A stretch of 64,000 bases of DNA from Epiperipatus broadwayi (taxonomy: Eukaryota > Onychophora > Udeonychophora > Euonychophora > Peripatidae). Within the stretch, counting starts at the first letter, position 1. Every line of letters begins with the position of its first letter. The stretch is from contig JAQFVV010012490.1 in NCBI GenBank assembly GCA_028023455.1, positions 4,402,576-4,466,575 of the forward strand, read 5' to 3'. Below are positions 21,881 through 32,811 of the stretch, piece after piece. Position numbers and translations under genes: made by a program. The notes beneath the pieces were generated by a model. That model made no database searches. It was given only the letters and a program-made list of their open reading frames with translations, and was not told the DNA's origin.

Positions 21881-24018
21881 TGTGCCGGTCAGAAACTATG
21901 TTGATTTAACCCAGTTTGAATACTAGGTGAAAGTATCCCGAGGCCACTCATATGCGAGATTTAAAATTCAAGAATACTAAGGCCTCTGCCCTATTCGTCT
22001 ATTTTCGAAATCTAACCATGAACCAACAACATATCCGAGACACACATAAATTATTTTTAAACCCTGCCCAAGCTTAGCATCAGGGAGGGACAATGGACTA
22101 GAATACTTATGGAGATAATTAAGTTAAATGTGGATAAAATATAATGTGAATTAAGTGTTTGTGCGTGCCTGGATCATTGGACAAGTAATATAAAACGTTA
22201 AGCTAATAAATGGTTGAAATAAAATTAGAAGACTTAAGCTTTTTAGATTAAATGATATGTTTTAATAAACGTAATTTTAAATATTTGCAAGGTTTTAATT
22301 ATCTCAGCTATTCCCTGAATGATTAATGATAAATAACTTTACAATAAGGCGGATGGCAATTACGTAATATTTTGCAGTCTAAACATTACTTTCCCAATTT
22401 AAATAAAATTGTTAACTCGTATTCCCTCAATTAAGCGAATTTAAATATCTTTTTCACAAAGCATTTTCTAATTGCTTTGTGTTTTATAAACAATTTTAAA
22501 ATATTTAAAGACATCTATAAATAACAATATTAATTATTGGACTAAATGTGAGCAAAGTAAGTATTATCGAGGAGATTAAGTTGGCAAACAAAAGGAAACT
22601 TAACTAGTATTTAATTTACAGATATTTTAAATTGGAAATATTTTAAATGAAAAATAATTTAAACCGCAATGAAACAAGGAAACATTTATATACATTTTAA
22701 AATGAGGAATAGGGGAAAAATTTAAGTATAAGATAGATGATCAATGCGAAAGATAATTATAAATATAATATTAATCTAATAAGAGAAAAGTTACATTATG
22801 AATATAAGTTGAAGAAACAATTAACAAAGTGTATTTATAAAAAGGTAAAGTAATAGTTCATGAGGAGATATATTACTTACCGATCCTTGTTCCTTGGATC
22901 CAGTTCCCTCGACATGGTGGCTTGATTATGTACATTAGGATTTGTCCGGACAAGGAATTTGAAATACGCAGCATTTTAACGAAAGGTGCACCTACATGGC
23001 TCACAGTTCAGGTTTTTATTTGTTGGACATGTTACGGCATTTTGATGGTTTGAGGACCCCGGCGGCAGGCAAAGCTGTTATGCCTAGCCACCGTACATGG
23101 TCACCTCCATCAAATTAATATAAATCTTAATGGGTCACATGTTTGAAATGAGAGCAGTAGTAAAAGGTAGAATTCTTCAAAAATGCATTTTTCAATTTCT
23201 ACAATAAACGGTTCAGCAATATGTTCAGAGTCAATCTCTGAATAATACTTTAGAATGAATCTCGGTGAATTTCAGCAGAGTTTCTTCATGAACAAAATTT
23301 AAAACACAAAATCTGAATCATCTCAGCACAGGATCTGAATAATAGCATAAGCAGAAAAAGAACCAGAACCTAGTCTTTTATTCTCTTCCCCTTTTTATAC
23401 CTTTTTGGAGCTACCCTTCTATTGTTTTGCATATGATTTTAGATCTTGATAAGCCCCCTGTGCTTTTGTTTCAAAATAACTTTTTCTAAAAATAACCTTT
23501 AATTTATTATTTTAAATTTCTGTATTTAACTTTGAATTTGTATTAATTATAAAAAGGCCACCTTTAATTTGCCTTGAATGGGCTAGCTAATTGAAACATG
23601 CCATTCCTTTAGAAATGCTAGCAGGCTTTTCTTAAAATAAAATCATATGTCATATTTTAACAAAATTTAAAAGAAAAATATCTTATTATTTCTTTTAATA
23701 AAATAACATTTTAGTTCAACAGAAATTTGCATTTATTCATATATATACGCTTCCGTATATATATGTTTGATTAATAAATTTTGAAACGGAAATTTTAGTA
23801 ATAATTTAATCTTAAATAGAATTTTACTTTAAAAGAAATATTTTAAAGTACATAACTAAATTTAATAAGCGTTAAATGTACAAAATAAAACATGTTAATT
23901 TTATATTAAATGCAAAATCCTGTTGATACTTGGATATAAACTTAATCCAGGTTTACAATATTGGTAAGTTTATAGAAGGCTGTGAAGCATGGATCGGACT
24001 TCCAGATCCATTGCTTCA
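21881..24018 (+). mobile_element. R1 repeat family, copy 3, inserted in G1 gag with 4-bp duplication
   Basis: The element is 2138 bp, begins TGTGCCGG and ends TTGCTTCA. It is flanked by CTGT on both sides (21877-21880 and 24019-24022). If the terminal A is assigned to the target, the duplication is 5 bp (ACTGT). Removing the element plus one duplicate joins the two halves of the G1 gag frame without a shift. That independently confirms the borders. TG...CA ends with a 4-5-bp duplication are what LTR-retrotransposon integration leaves, so a solo LTR is the best reading. No ORF, terminal inverted repeat or tail is seen. Confidence 0.92.
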
Positions 24019-24413
24019 CTGTTTATGCCTGTCAGGAACTGTTCAAAGAGAGCCTCATCTAAGTTAGAATCTTACACACAGTTTTTAGCTAACACTCACA
24101 GTGCACAATAAAAATCCTTAATTGTTTCATTTCTAGCTTGTAGACGGTGGTGGTACTGCAGTCTAGCAATGTGACACGAAGGAGTGGGGTTAAAATAATT
24201 ACCCAACTTCTCTTTGATGTCACAGTACAAGCATTGCTCAGAAGTTAAAGGTGCTACTAACCAATTTGTGATTTCTATAACTGCTTTACTGTGAAATGTA
24301 ACATGGTGGTTATTACAAGATTTTTCTATATGTTCAACATACAATGGCCAACTGCTTGTCTTGTTTACATCAAATTTGCCAATGGCCATATTCAATTTAT
24401 CCATTATACCCAA
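24019..24413 (-). pseudogene. G1 gag N-terminal part
   Basis: From the ATG at 24413 the minus strand encodes 'GKFDVNKTSSWPLYVEHIE', 'VIEITNWLVAPLT', 'EQCLYCDIKEKLGNYFNP' and 'RLQYHHRLQARNETIKDF'. This is the standard order of a gypsy gag: tryptophan-containing start, capsid helices, then a short R-x-x-F/H-x-R...E-x-I motif. Two stops (near 24095 and 24070) follow. The frame resumes to the R1 insertion point at 24018. Confidence 0.8.
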
Positions 24414-24500
24414 CTACTGTATTTAATAAATTTATACTTTCAGTAAATGGTGAATAACAGCAATTTTAATACATGCTACTCTAGCTTTACTAGGTTTGTA

Positions 24501-24518
24501 CTCTTGACCACACCAAAT
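24501..24518 (-). promoter_or_regulatory. Candidate primer-binding site of G1
   Basis: On the minus strand 'TTTGGTGTGGTCAAGAG' lies directly after the LTR end '...GACATAACA' and about 90 bp upstream of the gag start. A TGG-start complement to a tRNA 3' end immediately after the LTR is the expected minus-strand priming site. I did not identify the matching tRNA. Confidence 0.6.
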
Positions 24519-25177
24519 GTTATGTCCACCAGTTATAATACCTACTGGTGAACAATTTATTCAGGGAGCTAATCTTTCTTTGCCTATATAGATATATAAT
24601 AATTATAAATCACTAAAGACTACCTCCGGTAGAAGTACTAAAAGCAAATTTAGTTATAATACATGCATGGAAAGAATTTATTAGTTATACATTAATATAT
24701 ATATATATACATGAATACATTAACGTAATTATATGTTTATGTCAATAAACCCGAAGGCATACAAAAAACAAAGATCGAATACGACCTACTTTACATTCCC
24801 TATGCTGACTCTTGGATGGTTGGAGGCCAGCGGTCTGCTCTGAAGCTACCATGTTAAATGAGCAATGTTCAACACCTTTCAAAGTTCATCTGCATCAGTA
24901 AAGCTTCCAGTTTTCAGTATCACCAAATCTCTACACTGCACTCATTTTTCCTAGTCCTGATTCTCTGGATTTGATTGGTCACATCTTGCCCATCCTGATC
25001 GGATCAATCCCTCTCAGTTCACTTGTAGTAGAAGATTTAGACTTAAGTCTTAGTTTGATTAATTATCTTTGCAGCCTGAATACTTATTAATTACACACCT
25101 TGTTTATCTGCAAAGTTCCTTCGTCAAAAGACCTCTCATCTAAAGGGATTTACTTTCTTGCTGTTATAAAAATAACA
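24519..25177 (-). repeat. Candidate 5' LTR of G1 (about 659 bp)
   Basis: In plus orientation the segment opens TGTTATGTCCACC and closes ATAAAAATAACA, so in element orientation it is TGTTA...TAACA. The PBS-side border is well supported by the adjacent primer-binding-like site. The outer border at 25177 is chosen only from the TGTTA/TAACA match. No partner LTR exists in the window to confirm the length. Confidence 0.5.
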
Positions 25178-25420
25178 CAACTATTAAAGTTTAATATTTA
25201 ATTAACAAAGTATTTTTTATCCTTCATGTATAAATAACTTATGTATGTATGTGCATTAATTTATACATGTACATACGTTTAAATATTAAATTCACATTTA
25301 CAACATTTATTATTACTTTGCGTGTGTGTATTTTAACTATACATACAAATAACAGTTACCTTCATGGATAATACTTCTTGATGTAAAATGCAATGTGTAT
25401 GATGAATTTTGGATCTAACA
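25178..25420. other. AT-rich spacer
   Basis: Between the G1 LTR and the hAT relic. No coding or repeat structure is recognised. Confidence 0.4.
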
Positions 25421-25424
25421 TAAA

Positions 25425-25995
25425 TTTCTTTTTTTTTCAGTAATTCCATGGAATCATTGTTTTTTCTGGTTATTGAAGAAGCTCCATCTGTAGCTACAGA
25501 AGTTAATTTTGATAGAGATAGATTGTATTTTACAATTTAATATATGTTGTCTTTTACTAGTGTTATGTATCAGTATTAGTTCCGATGATTCCTCAAAAAT
25601 GTTGAAATCTATGTGCAATCATGAAGCACCACAGCTAATTTAGCTATACCCCCAATGTTCATACCCTTGCCGTAGGTGACAGAAAAAGCTTTGAAATTAG
25701 ATGGATTTTGATTTGATCTGAATACTTAAATTGTCAGTCAAATCAGAAAATTTTTTTGCAACTGGATTTCAAGACAAAAAGATTGCTTGAAAAATCTTCA
25801 CATTTTCAGGACAAACAATTTCTGCAGCCTTAATCAGACTTCTTAATAAAAGGTTTTGAGTGTTTAGCTATGAATTCAAATAAGATATAGCTTGCATGCA
25901 CTACTGCTTCACTTTTTTGAGGTACTTTAGTAAACATTAACTGTTGTTTTTTCAATCCCATCTTGAGCTCTTTCAACTTTTCTTGTCTCTTTAAT
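25425..25995 (-). pseudogene. hAT transposase relic (ZBED5/GTF2IRD2-like)
   Basis: The minus strand can be read in pieces. 'KSEAVVHASYILFEFIAKH' is followed by 'KPF', 'LIKAAEIVCPENVKIFQAI', 'NPVAKKFSDLTDNLSIQI' and, near the left end, a 'ATDGAS'-type block in a shifted frame. These correspond in order to the conserved central part of domesticated and mobile hAT-type proteins of the ZBED5/GTF2IRD2/FAM200 group: A-S-Y-x-x-x..A-K..K-P-F, E-V-C-P-E, V-x-x-R-I-x-x-L-x-x-N, then T-D-G-A. Frameshifts and stops are frequent. I saw no terminal inverted repeats for the parent transposon. Confidence 0.65.
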
Positions 25996-26603
25996 CACTC
26001 CTAACTACCATGTTTTGATTTATGTTATTCATAGTGATAATTAATGCTGTATAACTTTGGTACACTAGTAATATTATTACATATCAAGAAAATTGTTATT
26101 TTTTACTTCACAGCAAAAATACTTCAATTCCCACTTTTCTTGGAAATTTCAATGTTTTTTAGAATTTTTTATTTATGAGACATGCTGAATGCAAAGCGCT
26201 GAAATAAATGAGTTATTGTTAACATAAAACAATAGAACATTTTAATAAAAAATTTTTTTTTTGATTATTAACCTTCAGATACAGAATAACTGCACAAATT
26301 AATAAGTGGAATGTAAATAAACCTATTTTTCTTGTTCTCTGAAAGCAAACAATTTCTTGTTATGCATACCAAACAAGTCAGTACAAGACTAATGATGTGG
26401 CAGTAACATATGGTAGTAGATTTATAATCAGCTGATAAAATATTCGCTGCTAGTATTAGTGAGGGATACTGGTGCACCTGCATGTAAGACATATAAGGGA
26501 AATGAATGCAGCACAATTATAGTAATCAGTTACTGGTGAAAATTGTAGTAATTAATAATTATGTATAACAGGATATTGTAAAAATTAAGTTATGAAACTT
26601 TTA
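25996..26603. other. AT-rich sequence, no gene recognised
   Basis: Contains an 82-codon minus frame of low complexity and several poly-T tracts. It may include further hAT relic sequence that has lost recognisable motifs. Confidence 0.4.
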
Positions 26604-27180
26604 TTAAAACTTTTTTTAGAAGGGATTTGAACTCATACTTTCAAGCTTTTACATCTATCAATTCCATCTTATACAATTAATACACATGACTATATGCATG
26701 TGTAAAAGATAAATGATCTCCAATATATGTATTTCATGCTAAATCAGCACTCATCAATTGGACCATATTAAAATAGCCAATCTTCAAACTTTAATGGAAA
26801 AGCTTCAATATTCTCCTCTCTCCAACTGTTAAGCCATCCAAATCATTGAAAATATGATGATGGAATGCTCAAATCCCTCATCAGATTTTCAATGATATGG
26901 ATGGCTGAAGAGTTGGAGGCTGGAGAAGATTGAAGTCTTTTCATTAAAGTTTGAAGATTGGATATCTTAATATAAACCATACACTGATTGTATATATGTG
27001 TGGGAGATGATGATCTGGACCAACTGATGAGTATTGTTTTACATGAAATATGTATTTTGGAGATCTTTTATGTTTTTCACATGTATGTAGTCATGCATAT
27101 CAGTTATGTAAGGTGAAGTGGATAGATATAGGGAGTTTGAAACTCTAAGTTCAAATCCCTTCTAATTACATTAAGTTTTA
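26604..27180. mobile_element. Palindromic (foldback) element with tRNA-like arm ends
   Basis: The left arm (26616-26865) and right arm (26886-27150) are inverted copies. Shared pieces include 'agaagggatttgaact', 'gatctccaatatatgtattt', 'gatgagtattg', 'ccaatcttcaaacttta' and 'ttcaatgat'. The whole forms a hairpin of about 550 bp around 26875. Each arm end reads toward the outside as 'agttcaaatcccttct', which matches a tRNA T-arm/box B. It is preceded by 'gtgaagtggatagatat', which could be an A-box remnant. A head-to-head pair of tRNA-derived SINEs or a foldback MITE would both explain this. Confidence 0.75.
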
Positions 27181-28027
27181 TATAGACAATATACTTTTTT
27201 ACATAATGTTATATTGGCTAGACTGAAAAAATATTTATTGTGGGCAGTGAGTTTGATATGCTTGGAAAAAGTGTCAGTAGTTTAACTTGAAAGGTAAACT
27301 GCCAATACCAACTTTATTATTTATTGTAAGTTTTAGGGCTGATTTTATTATATACATAAATAATTTTTATAGTGTATACATTATAATCACATACTGTAAT
27401 ATAATGCCTTAAGAAATCATGACAATTAATCTTTTTTTTTAAATCAATCTTTTTTATTTCTAATGCCATCCAAATAATTGTTAATCATAACTTGAATTAT
27501 TTGGATCATTATTTTATTTAGATATAAATCTTAGGCTTTGGAATATAAGTACATGCAATATCCTAAAGGTTATGCTAAAATAACTCGGTTAATAAAAGGA
27601 TTAGATTTACACCAACTTTTAAGATAATAGAAATAAGCTTAATTACAGACAGTAATAGAAATTCTACATCGGCCACAAATACACAATGAAGAAATTGATA
27701 TCATCTTTAAAAGAATCAGAGAAAAATTTGGATCCTGAACATATAGAATAAGCCTGGACCAAGATACACTATTTAGAAAATAGAAATGATGAGCAAATAA
27801 GCATTATTGAGTTTAATATAAATAATGCCAATCATTGGCTAATTTAAAAAGCATGGAAAAAATCTTTGATGAAATTACTTGTGATAAATGGAATCTGTAT
27901 TGCGATTTGCCAAGATGATCATTGAAATGGCTTATAAACTTTATAATTCAAAGTATTTTGAGAAACTTATATATAGAGAATTAGTTGAAAATTAATCTAA
28001 TCAAATATTGTAGCCTCACTTCATTTA
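27181..28027. other. AT-rich sequence, possibly decayed retroelement
   Basis: No solid gene. Around 27655-27790 plus-strand frames give readable stretches such as 'ILHRPQIHNEEIDIIFKRI', but I cannot match them to a family. At 27285-27330 'aaggtaaactgccaatacc' resembles 'aaggtaaaagccatacc' at 13175, suggesting shared SINE-type debris. Confidence 0.35.
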
Positions 28028-28039
28028 GGCATCTTGTAA

Positions 28040-29028
28040 TTAAACCATTAAACATCACATGATAACCATTTCTTTTGCTTGCTCAAGCTGTTAAAACAGG
28101 CAAACTCTCCATATAGTAGTGCCACTCAGTGCAAGCCAGAGTAATCAGTGGATGCAAGATTTGCATAAAATCCCTATCTAGTGCCTACTCATCCATTATC
28201 CCCAGACTAGTTTCTAGCTTCAGTGAGGAGTCTTGGATCTGAGAGCACCACCTAAATCTTAGGATCTAATGCAATCCTCCAGCAGCCACCTTTTATCTCT
28301 ACTTAACTACAAAACTATGAGTCTAAAATTTGAAAACATATTTTTAATCCAAGCTCATTAGCTTATATAATCATATCGATCTGAACTCAGTTGAGTACCC
28401 ATACATTTTGGTATCTTTTGCTTCTTTAATAACCATAACCATCACTATCTGATTAGGCAGGATTGGTATTAATCCATTAAACATCACATGATCATCATTT
28501 CTTATGCTTGCTCAAGCTCTTAAAACAGACAAAACTTTTTTTCTTGCATTCATTGATTGATCTGACTTGCACTGAGTGGCATTACTGTATGGAGAGTTTG
28601 CCAGTTTTAACAGCTTGAGCAAGCATAAGAAATGGTGATCATGTGATGTTTAGTGGTTTAATATCAATCCTGCCTAATAGGATGATGGTGACTAAGGTCA
28701 TTAAAGAACCAAAGACACCAAAATGTATGGGTACTGAACTGAGTTCAGACCTTTATGACTATATAAACTAATGAGCTTTGATTGAAAATATATTTTCAAT
28801 TTTAGACTCAGTTTTGTAGTTAAGTAGAAGGTTGTATTAGATCCTAAGGTCTAGGTGCAGTGCTGTCAGATCTAAGTCTTCTCACTGGTGATAGCCACTA
28901 GCTAGAAACTAGTCTGAGGGTATTGGATGAGTATGCACTAGATAGAAGATTTTATGCACAAATCTTCTTGCATCCATTGATAACTCTGGCTTGCACTGAG
29001 TGGTACTACTGTATCAAGAGTTTTGCCT
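28040..29028. mobile_element. Long inverted-repeat element with 12-bp flanking duplication
   Basis: Nearly the whole 989 bp is one imperfect palindrome. The left arm (28040-28555) and right arm (28560-29028) share, inverted, 'aacatcacatgat', 'gcttgctcaagctgttaaa', 'cactcagtgcaagcc', 'aaatgtatgggtac' and 'actagtttctagct'. A sub-repeat ('cattaaacatcacatgat' to 'gcaagc') occurs at both ends of the left arm. It is bounded by the perfect direct repeat GGCATCTTGTAA at 28028-28039 and 29029-29040. No transposase is present, so it is a non-autonomous foldback element. A duplication near 9-12 bp fits Mutator-like or some foldback families. Confidence 0.85.
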
Positions 29029-29299
29029 GGCATCTTGTAACGTATTTCAGGAATCAATGACAACTCAGGGATATAAAAGTATCAGATTAGATCTGATATA
29101 GTGCAAGATTTCTAAATGATAGAAGATAGTTTCATTAACAACTCCTAACATTAGAAAACTTGTAAACAGGTTATTCTTATGAAATTAGCATGGAACAAGC
29201 CAGAAATAATATAGTTTAACACTAAAGATTCTTGAATAACATAGATCTGTTTTTATATCTGTTCTTGTTTATTTATTAATCTTTTCTTAAGAGATGAAT

Positions 29300-29900
29300 C
29301 ATTTATTACATATTTGAGAATTTGTATTATTGTGTCTATTTTTAAAATGAACGATGCCTTATTTTTTAATAACCAAAGACTATCTATTTTTAAAATGAAG
29401 GATGCCTTATTTTTTAATAACCAAAGATTGGTCCATATTATTTTTTTGATTTCTAAACTGTTGAAAATAATGGTTAAAGATAAAATAGTTTTATTTTTAT
29501 CTAAAAATAATTTATTGTCTGAATATCAGTATGATTTTGTTTCTGGTAGAAGTCCATTGAATGCTTTTTATTTGCATAATTTGGCATCATCCCTAAATAA
29601 TGTTCTCATAACTGTTGCATATTTTTTCAGTTATGTAAAATATTTGCCTCTGTATCTCATAAAATTTTATTTATACATCTACATTAATATGCATTTTGTG
29701 GTCTTTTTGCTTTTTGGTTTGCAAGCTATTTAATGAATAGAAAATTGGCAGTGAATATTTTGGTGTTATTAGTACTTTTACAATATTTAATCATGATATA
29801 CCTTAAGATTTAATCCTGAGTTCTATTTTGTTTTTTAATTAAGTAGATGATATCTTTTCAACACAATATTGCTTTATCTTGAGCTGTAATTCTATTTTAA
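29300..29900 (+). pseudogene. LINE reverse transcriptase fragment
   Basis: The plus frame 29314-29733 contains 'VKDKIVLFLSKNNLLSEYQYDFVSGRS'-type sequence (key residues I, L, NLLSE.QY.F..GRS, about 29465-29555). This is the classic CR1/Jockey-type RT block around 'LL...Q.GF..GRS'. Shifted frames then give 'FASVSHKI' (the D-x-x-x-A-F-D-x-V-x-H region with its Asp lost), 'WFASYLMNRK' and 'VDDIFST' near 29848. It is a 5'- and 3'-truncated relic unrelated in position to the LINE at 5.3 kb. Confidence 0.7.
29335..29430 (+). repeat. 48-bp in-frame tandem duplication in the LINE RT fragment
   Basis: The unit 'tctatttttaaaatgaa' at 29335 recurs at 29383, with one or two changes across 48 bp. Because 48 is a multiple of three, the peptide 'ALFFNNQRL' is simply repeated. 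Confidence 0.9.
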
Positions 29901-31204
29901 AAAAGTAATTAATTATAACATGTTTATCAGTTTATTTGAATAAAGCAAAAGCCATATATTTTTTTTTATAAATTTGTTCTACTTTCTCTTAACATAACTA
30001 TATGTAATAATTTTTGCATTGCAATAGTACTTGCATTTGTGTTATATCTCATTTGTTAACAATGTTTGTTATCTGTTTGACTTTACATTATTTTGGTCAA
30101 ATCATTTTGACTTGTTTTCTTTTTGTTTATGTAAATTAAATTATATGTTCCTTCATTATCTAAGATTTTATTTTGATCAGCTTTAATTATTATTTGTGTT
30201 TCTTATTATCAAAGCTTATTATTTATTTGGGGAAATTTTTTTTTTCAAGTTTACTTTACAGAATTATGAAATACATATTGTTTTTGGCCGATATTATGCT
30301 ACATCTATTATAGATATTTATGGGACTCATAGGATAATATATGTTGTTCATTTATACCATTATAGACCATATCTTGATATATAGTATAAGAAATTTCAGA
30401 TCCTAGATTTTCTGTTGAAAATACATGATTATTTTACAAAATATCAAATAATTATACTAATTTTTTTTTAACATTTCCAATAAAAGAACAGCTTATAATG
30501 GTCCCAAATTATTTAATATATTTATAATCATAAATATATGAAGAACATATAGAGAAAAGGGTACTTATGTAGTTTGCCTGCTGGATGCTTGCCATCCATT
30601 TTTTTAAAATAATCCAGTTTCAGGGACACATGGTAACAATATGGCTGACTCTGCTATCTTATTCCATATTTTTATTTTTATTTTTTAAAATAGTACAGAA
30701 GTCCAAAAGGTTGAAATTCAAAATTTTTTTAATGTAAATACAATATAAATTTTTTAAAAAAAAAAAACATTTAGTAGACTATAACAAACAGGCATCACTT
30801 TTCTGGCATGCACTATCCTGTAATTTTGAAAATATTTTATTAAAACACACAGAAATCTAAAGAGTTGTAATTAACATTTTTAAAATATAATTTTACTTCA
30901 ACAGTTGTAAACTAATGTCAGTTCAGTCACAAATGATATTTGGAGCTTTATAACCACACTTTTTTTCAAACAGATAAGTGCTTAGAACATGTGTGACATT
31001 GTATCTCCATTTGCACATAAAGTGTAATTTCATGCTCATTATTACATACTTTTTAGGTGGGCACATCCTGTAATTTTGAAAATATTCCACTGCATCTTGT
31101 TCTGTCAATGAAATATACCAAATTTAATCATATTTCCAAAAATGATGCAGTAAAGAAGGAATGTTAAAAAAATCACATGTAAAACAATGTTAAAAAAATT
31201 ACTA

Positions 31205-31405
31205 TAATTTTAGTCATGTGTTACCTGTTAGCCTTGTGTTAAGTGTTCACTGAATATTAACACTTTGGCATTATCTTGTGAATGGAATTTATGGCAGGGA
31301 TAGTAATTTTAGTCACATGTGATCTGTTAGTCTTGTGTTAAGTGTTCATCAAATGTTAGCACTTTAACATTATCTTGTGAATGGAATTAATGGCAGGGAT
31401 AATCC
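31205..31405 (+). repeat. Direct duplication of about 105 bp within the long-TIR element
   Basis: 'attttagtca.gtg' through 'cttgtgttaagtgttca' to 'ttatcttgtgaatggaatt' and 'atggcagggata' occurs twice in succession (about 31207-31310 and 31304-31405). The second copy has roughly ten differences. Confidence 0.85.
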
Positions 31406-31852
31406 CAATTTTTTTAAATAAATTCCATTCGCAATTCTAAATTCAATGTTAATTTTAAGAAAATTCAAAAACATTTTTCAATAAATTCCACTTAGAACAT
31501 AATGTTCAAACATTAACATGGAATGCTAAATTTATCATTATTTTAAGCATTTGGTAACTTGTGTGTAAAATTATAGTAATTTAAAAAAATTTTTTGCTCA
31601 ATTTTTGAAATATGATCAATATTTGAAACCTGCCATTGACTACAGGATGCAGTGGAATATTTATGTAATTTGTCTGTTGTGACTAAAATGATCATAATTT
31701 TTTTAACATTGTTTTACACATGGTGATTTTTTTAACATTCCTTCTTTACTGTACCATTTTAAATATTAAAATTTGGAATATTTCATCAATGGAACAAGAT
31801 GCAGAGAAATATTTTCAAAATTACAAGATGGTGTTCACCTAAAAAGTATATA

Positions 31853-32811
31853 CACCTAGGTTTCATTTTACGCGATAGATAGGTTCCTCAGAAAACACGC
31901 GCAAACGAAATCGCACAAAAATAGACGTAACTTACCTTGAAAAAGGGGGGATATGGACGGTGATTTTTCAAAAATTGTGTAAAATCAAAGCACCAACGTA
32001 AAATTACTTTAAAATTCACGCAAAAAAAATAAGGAAATAAAATATGACTAATAAATTTCAAATTTGAAAAAAATTAATACAAGACAAACTTTTTTTAACT
32101 ATAATATTTAATTTTATTCAAAACAATATATTTTTATGCATAATTTACAGTAATTTACATTTTATGCACATTTTAATTATTATCGCCATTTGCCGATAAA
32201 CACATTCGTTTGCAAACTGGTAAAAAATCAGATTCTTTACAAGAGGAAATACAACTAACGCCAACATCACTATCATGTTGTGTTAATGGATTTCTGGTGA
32301 CAATGTAATTAGTAATTAATCTAACAACTAAGAATTAAATTCTTATTTTTGTCTTTAATTTTTTAATTTTCAATTTTAATTGTGCCCACTGCTATTACTC
32401 ACCTTTTAAAAATAAACTTGCGGACACTAAATGATTAATAATTGATCATGTTCTTTTTTAAAAAGCAAAAACAGAATGTGATTTAAAATGCAAAATTAAC
32501 ATGCACAATGTTTGAACAAATTTACATTATAGTCTTGTAAAATTTAATGTGTGTATACATAAAATGTAAAAATCATGATTTTAATTTCATTATTGCATAA
32601 AATCTTACTATTATAAAGCACTGAAAATATTGAAATTACTAAGATGAAAGTCGAATTCCAATAATGTGCTATTACTTTCAATATGACATAAGTGCGCAAA
32701 ATTTATTATTTAAAGTAATAGCGAATTATCGGAGTTCGACTTCCGGAGAAACGTAAATCGCGTAACTTCAAAATTGCTTTAAATAAATCCGTGTAAAAAG
32801 AGACCCAGGTG
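31853..32811. mobile_element. Tigger/pogo-like MITE nested in the long-TIR element
   Basis: A 959-bp segment interrupts the inner symmetry of the long-TIR element. Its ends are inverted: CACCTAGGTTTCATTTTAC on the left and, reversed, CACCTGGGTCTCTTTTTAC on the right. It is flanked by TA on both sides (31851-31852 and 32812-32813). TA duplication and the 'ttttacgcg...ggttcc' subterminal sequence are like those of Tigger/pogo elements of the Tc1-mariner superfamily. No transposase fragment is seen. Confidence 0.82.

Larger units (their letters stand above)
17579..25177 (-). mobile_element. Ty3/gypsy retrotransposon G1, truncated and multiply interrupted
   Basis: Read on the minus strand, the order is: candidate 5' LTR (25177-24519), primer-binding-like site, gag, two CCHC zinc knuckles, protease, RT, RNase H and the start of integrase. 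This is the Ty3/gypsy gene order. The 3' part of integrase and the 3' LTR are missing, because R1 copy 2 begins at 17578. Two insertions interrupt the element: R1 copy 3 within gag and a T-rich tandem block between protease and RT. The RT style ('ICLCGDYRV', 'PFGTMSAPTIFQ') recalls the K02A2.6/Mag group. That placement is an impression without a tree. Confidence 0.85.

Noticed and set aside
21881-24018. R1 copies 2 and 3 as the two LTRs of G1
   Set aside because: The gag N-terminal half lies outside copy 3 (24019-24413) and the reading frame continues across it. Copy 3 is therefore an insertion into gag, not its flanking LTR.
27121-27166. A functional tRNA gene at the 'agttcaaatccc' box B
   Set aside because: No acceptor-stem pairing or anticodon arm could be built around it, and the sequence is the tip of a palindromic repeat arm.
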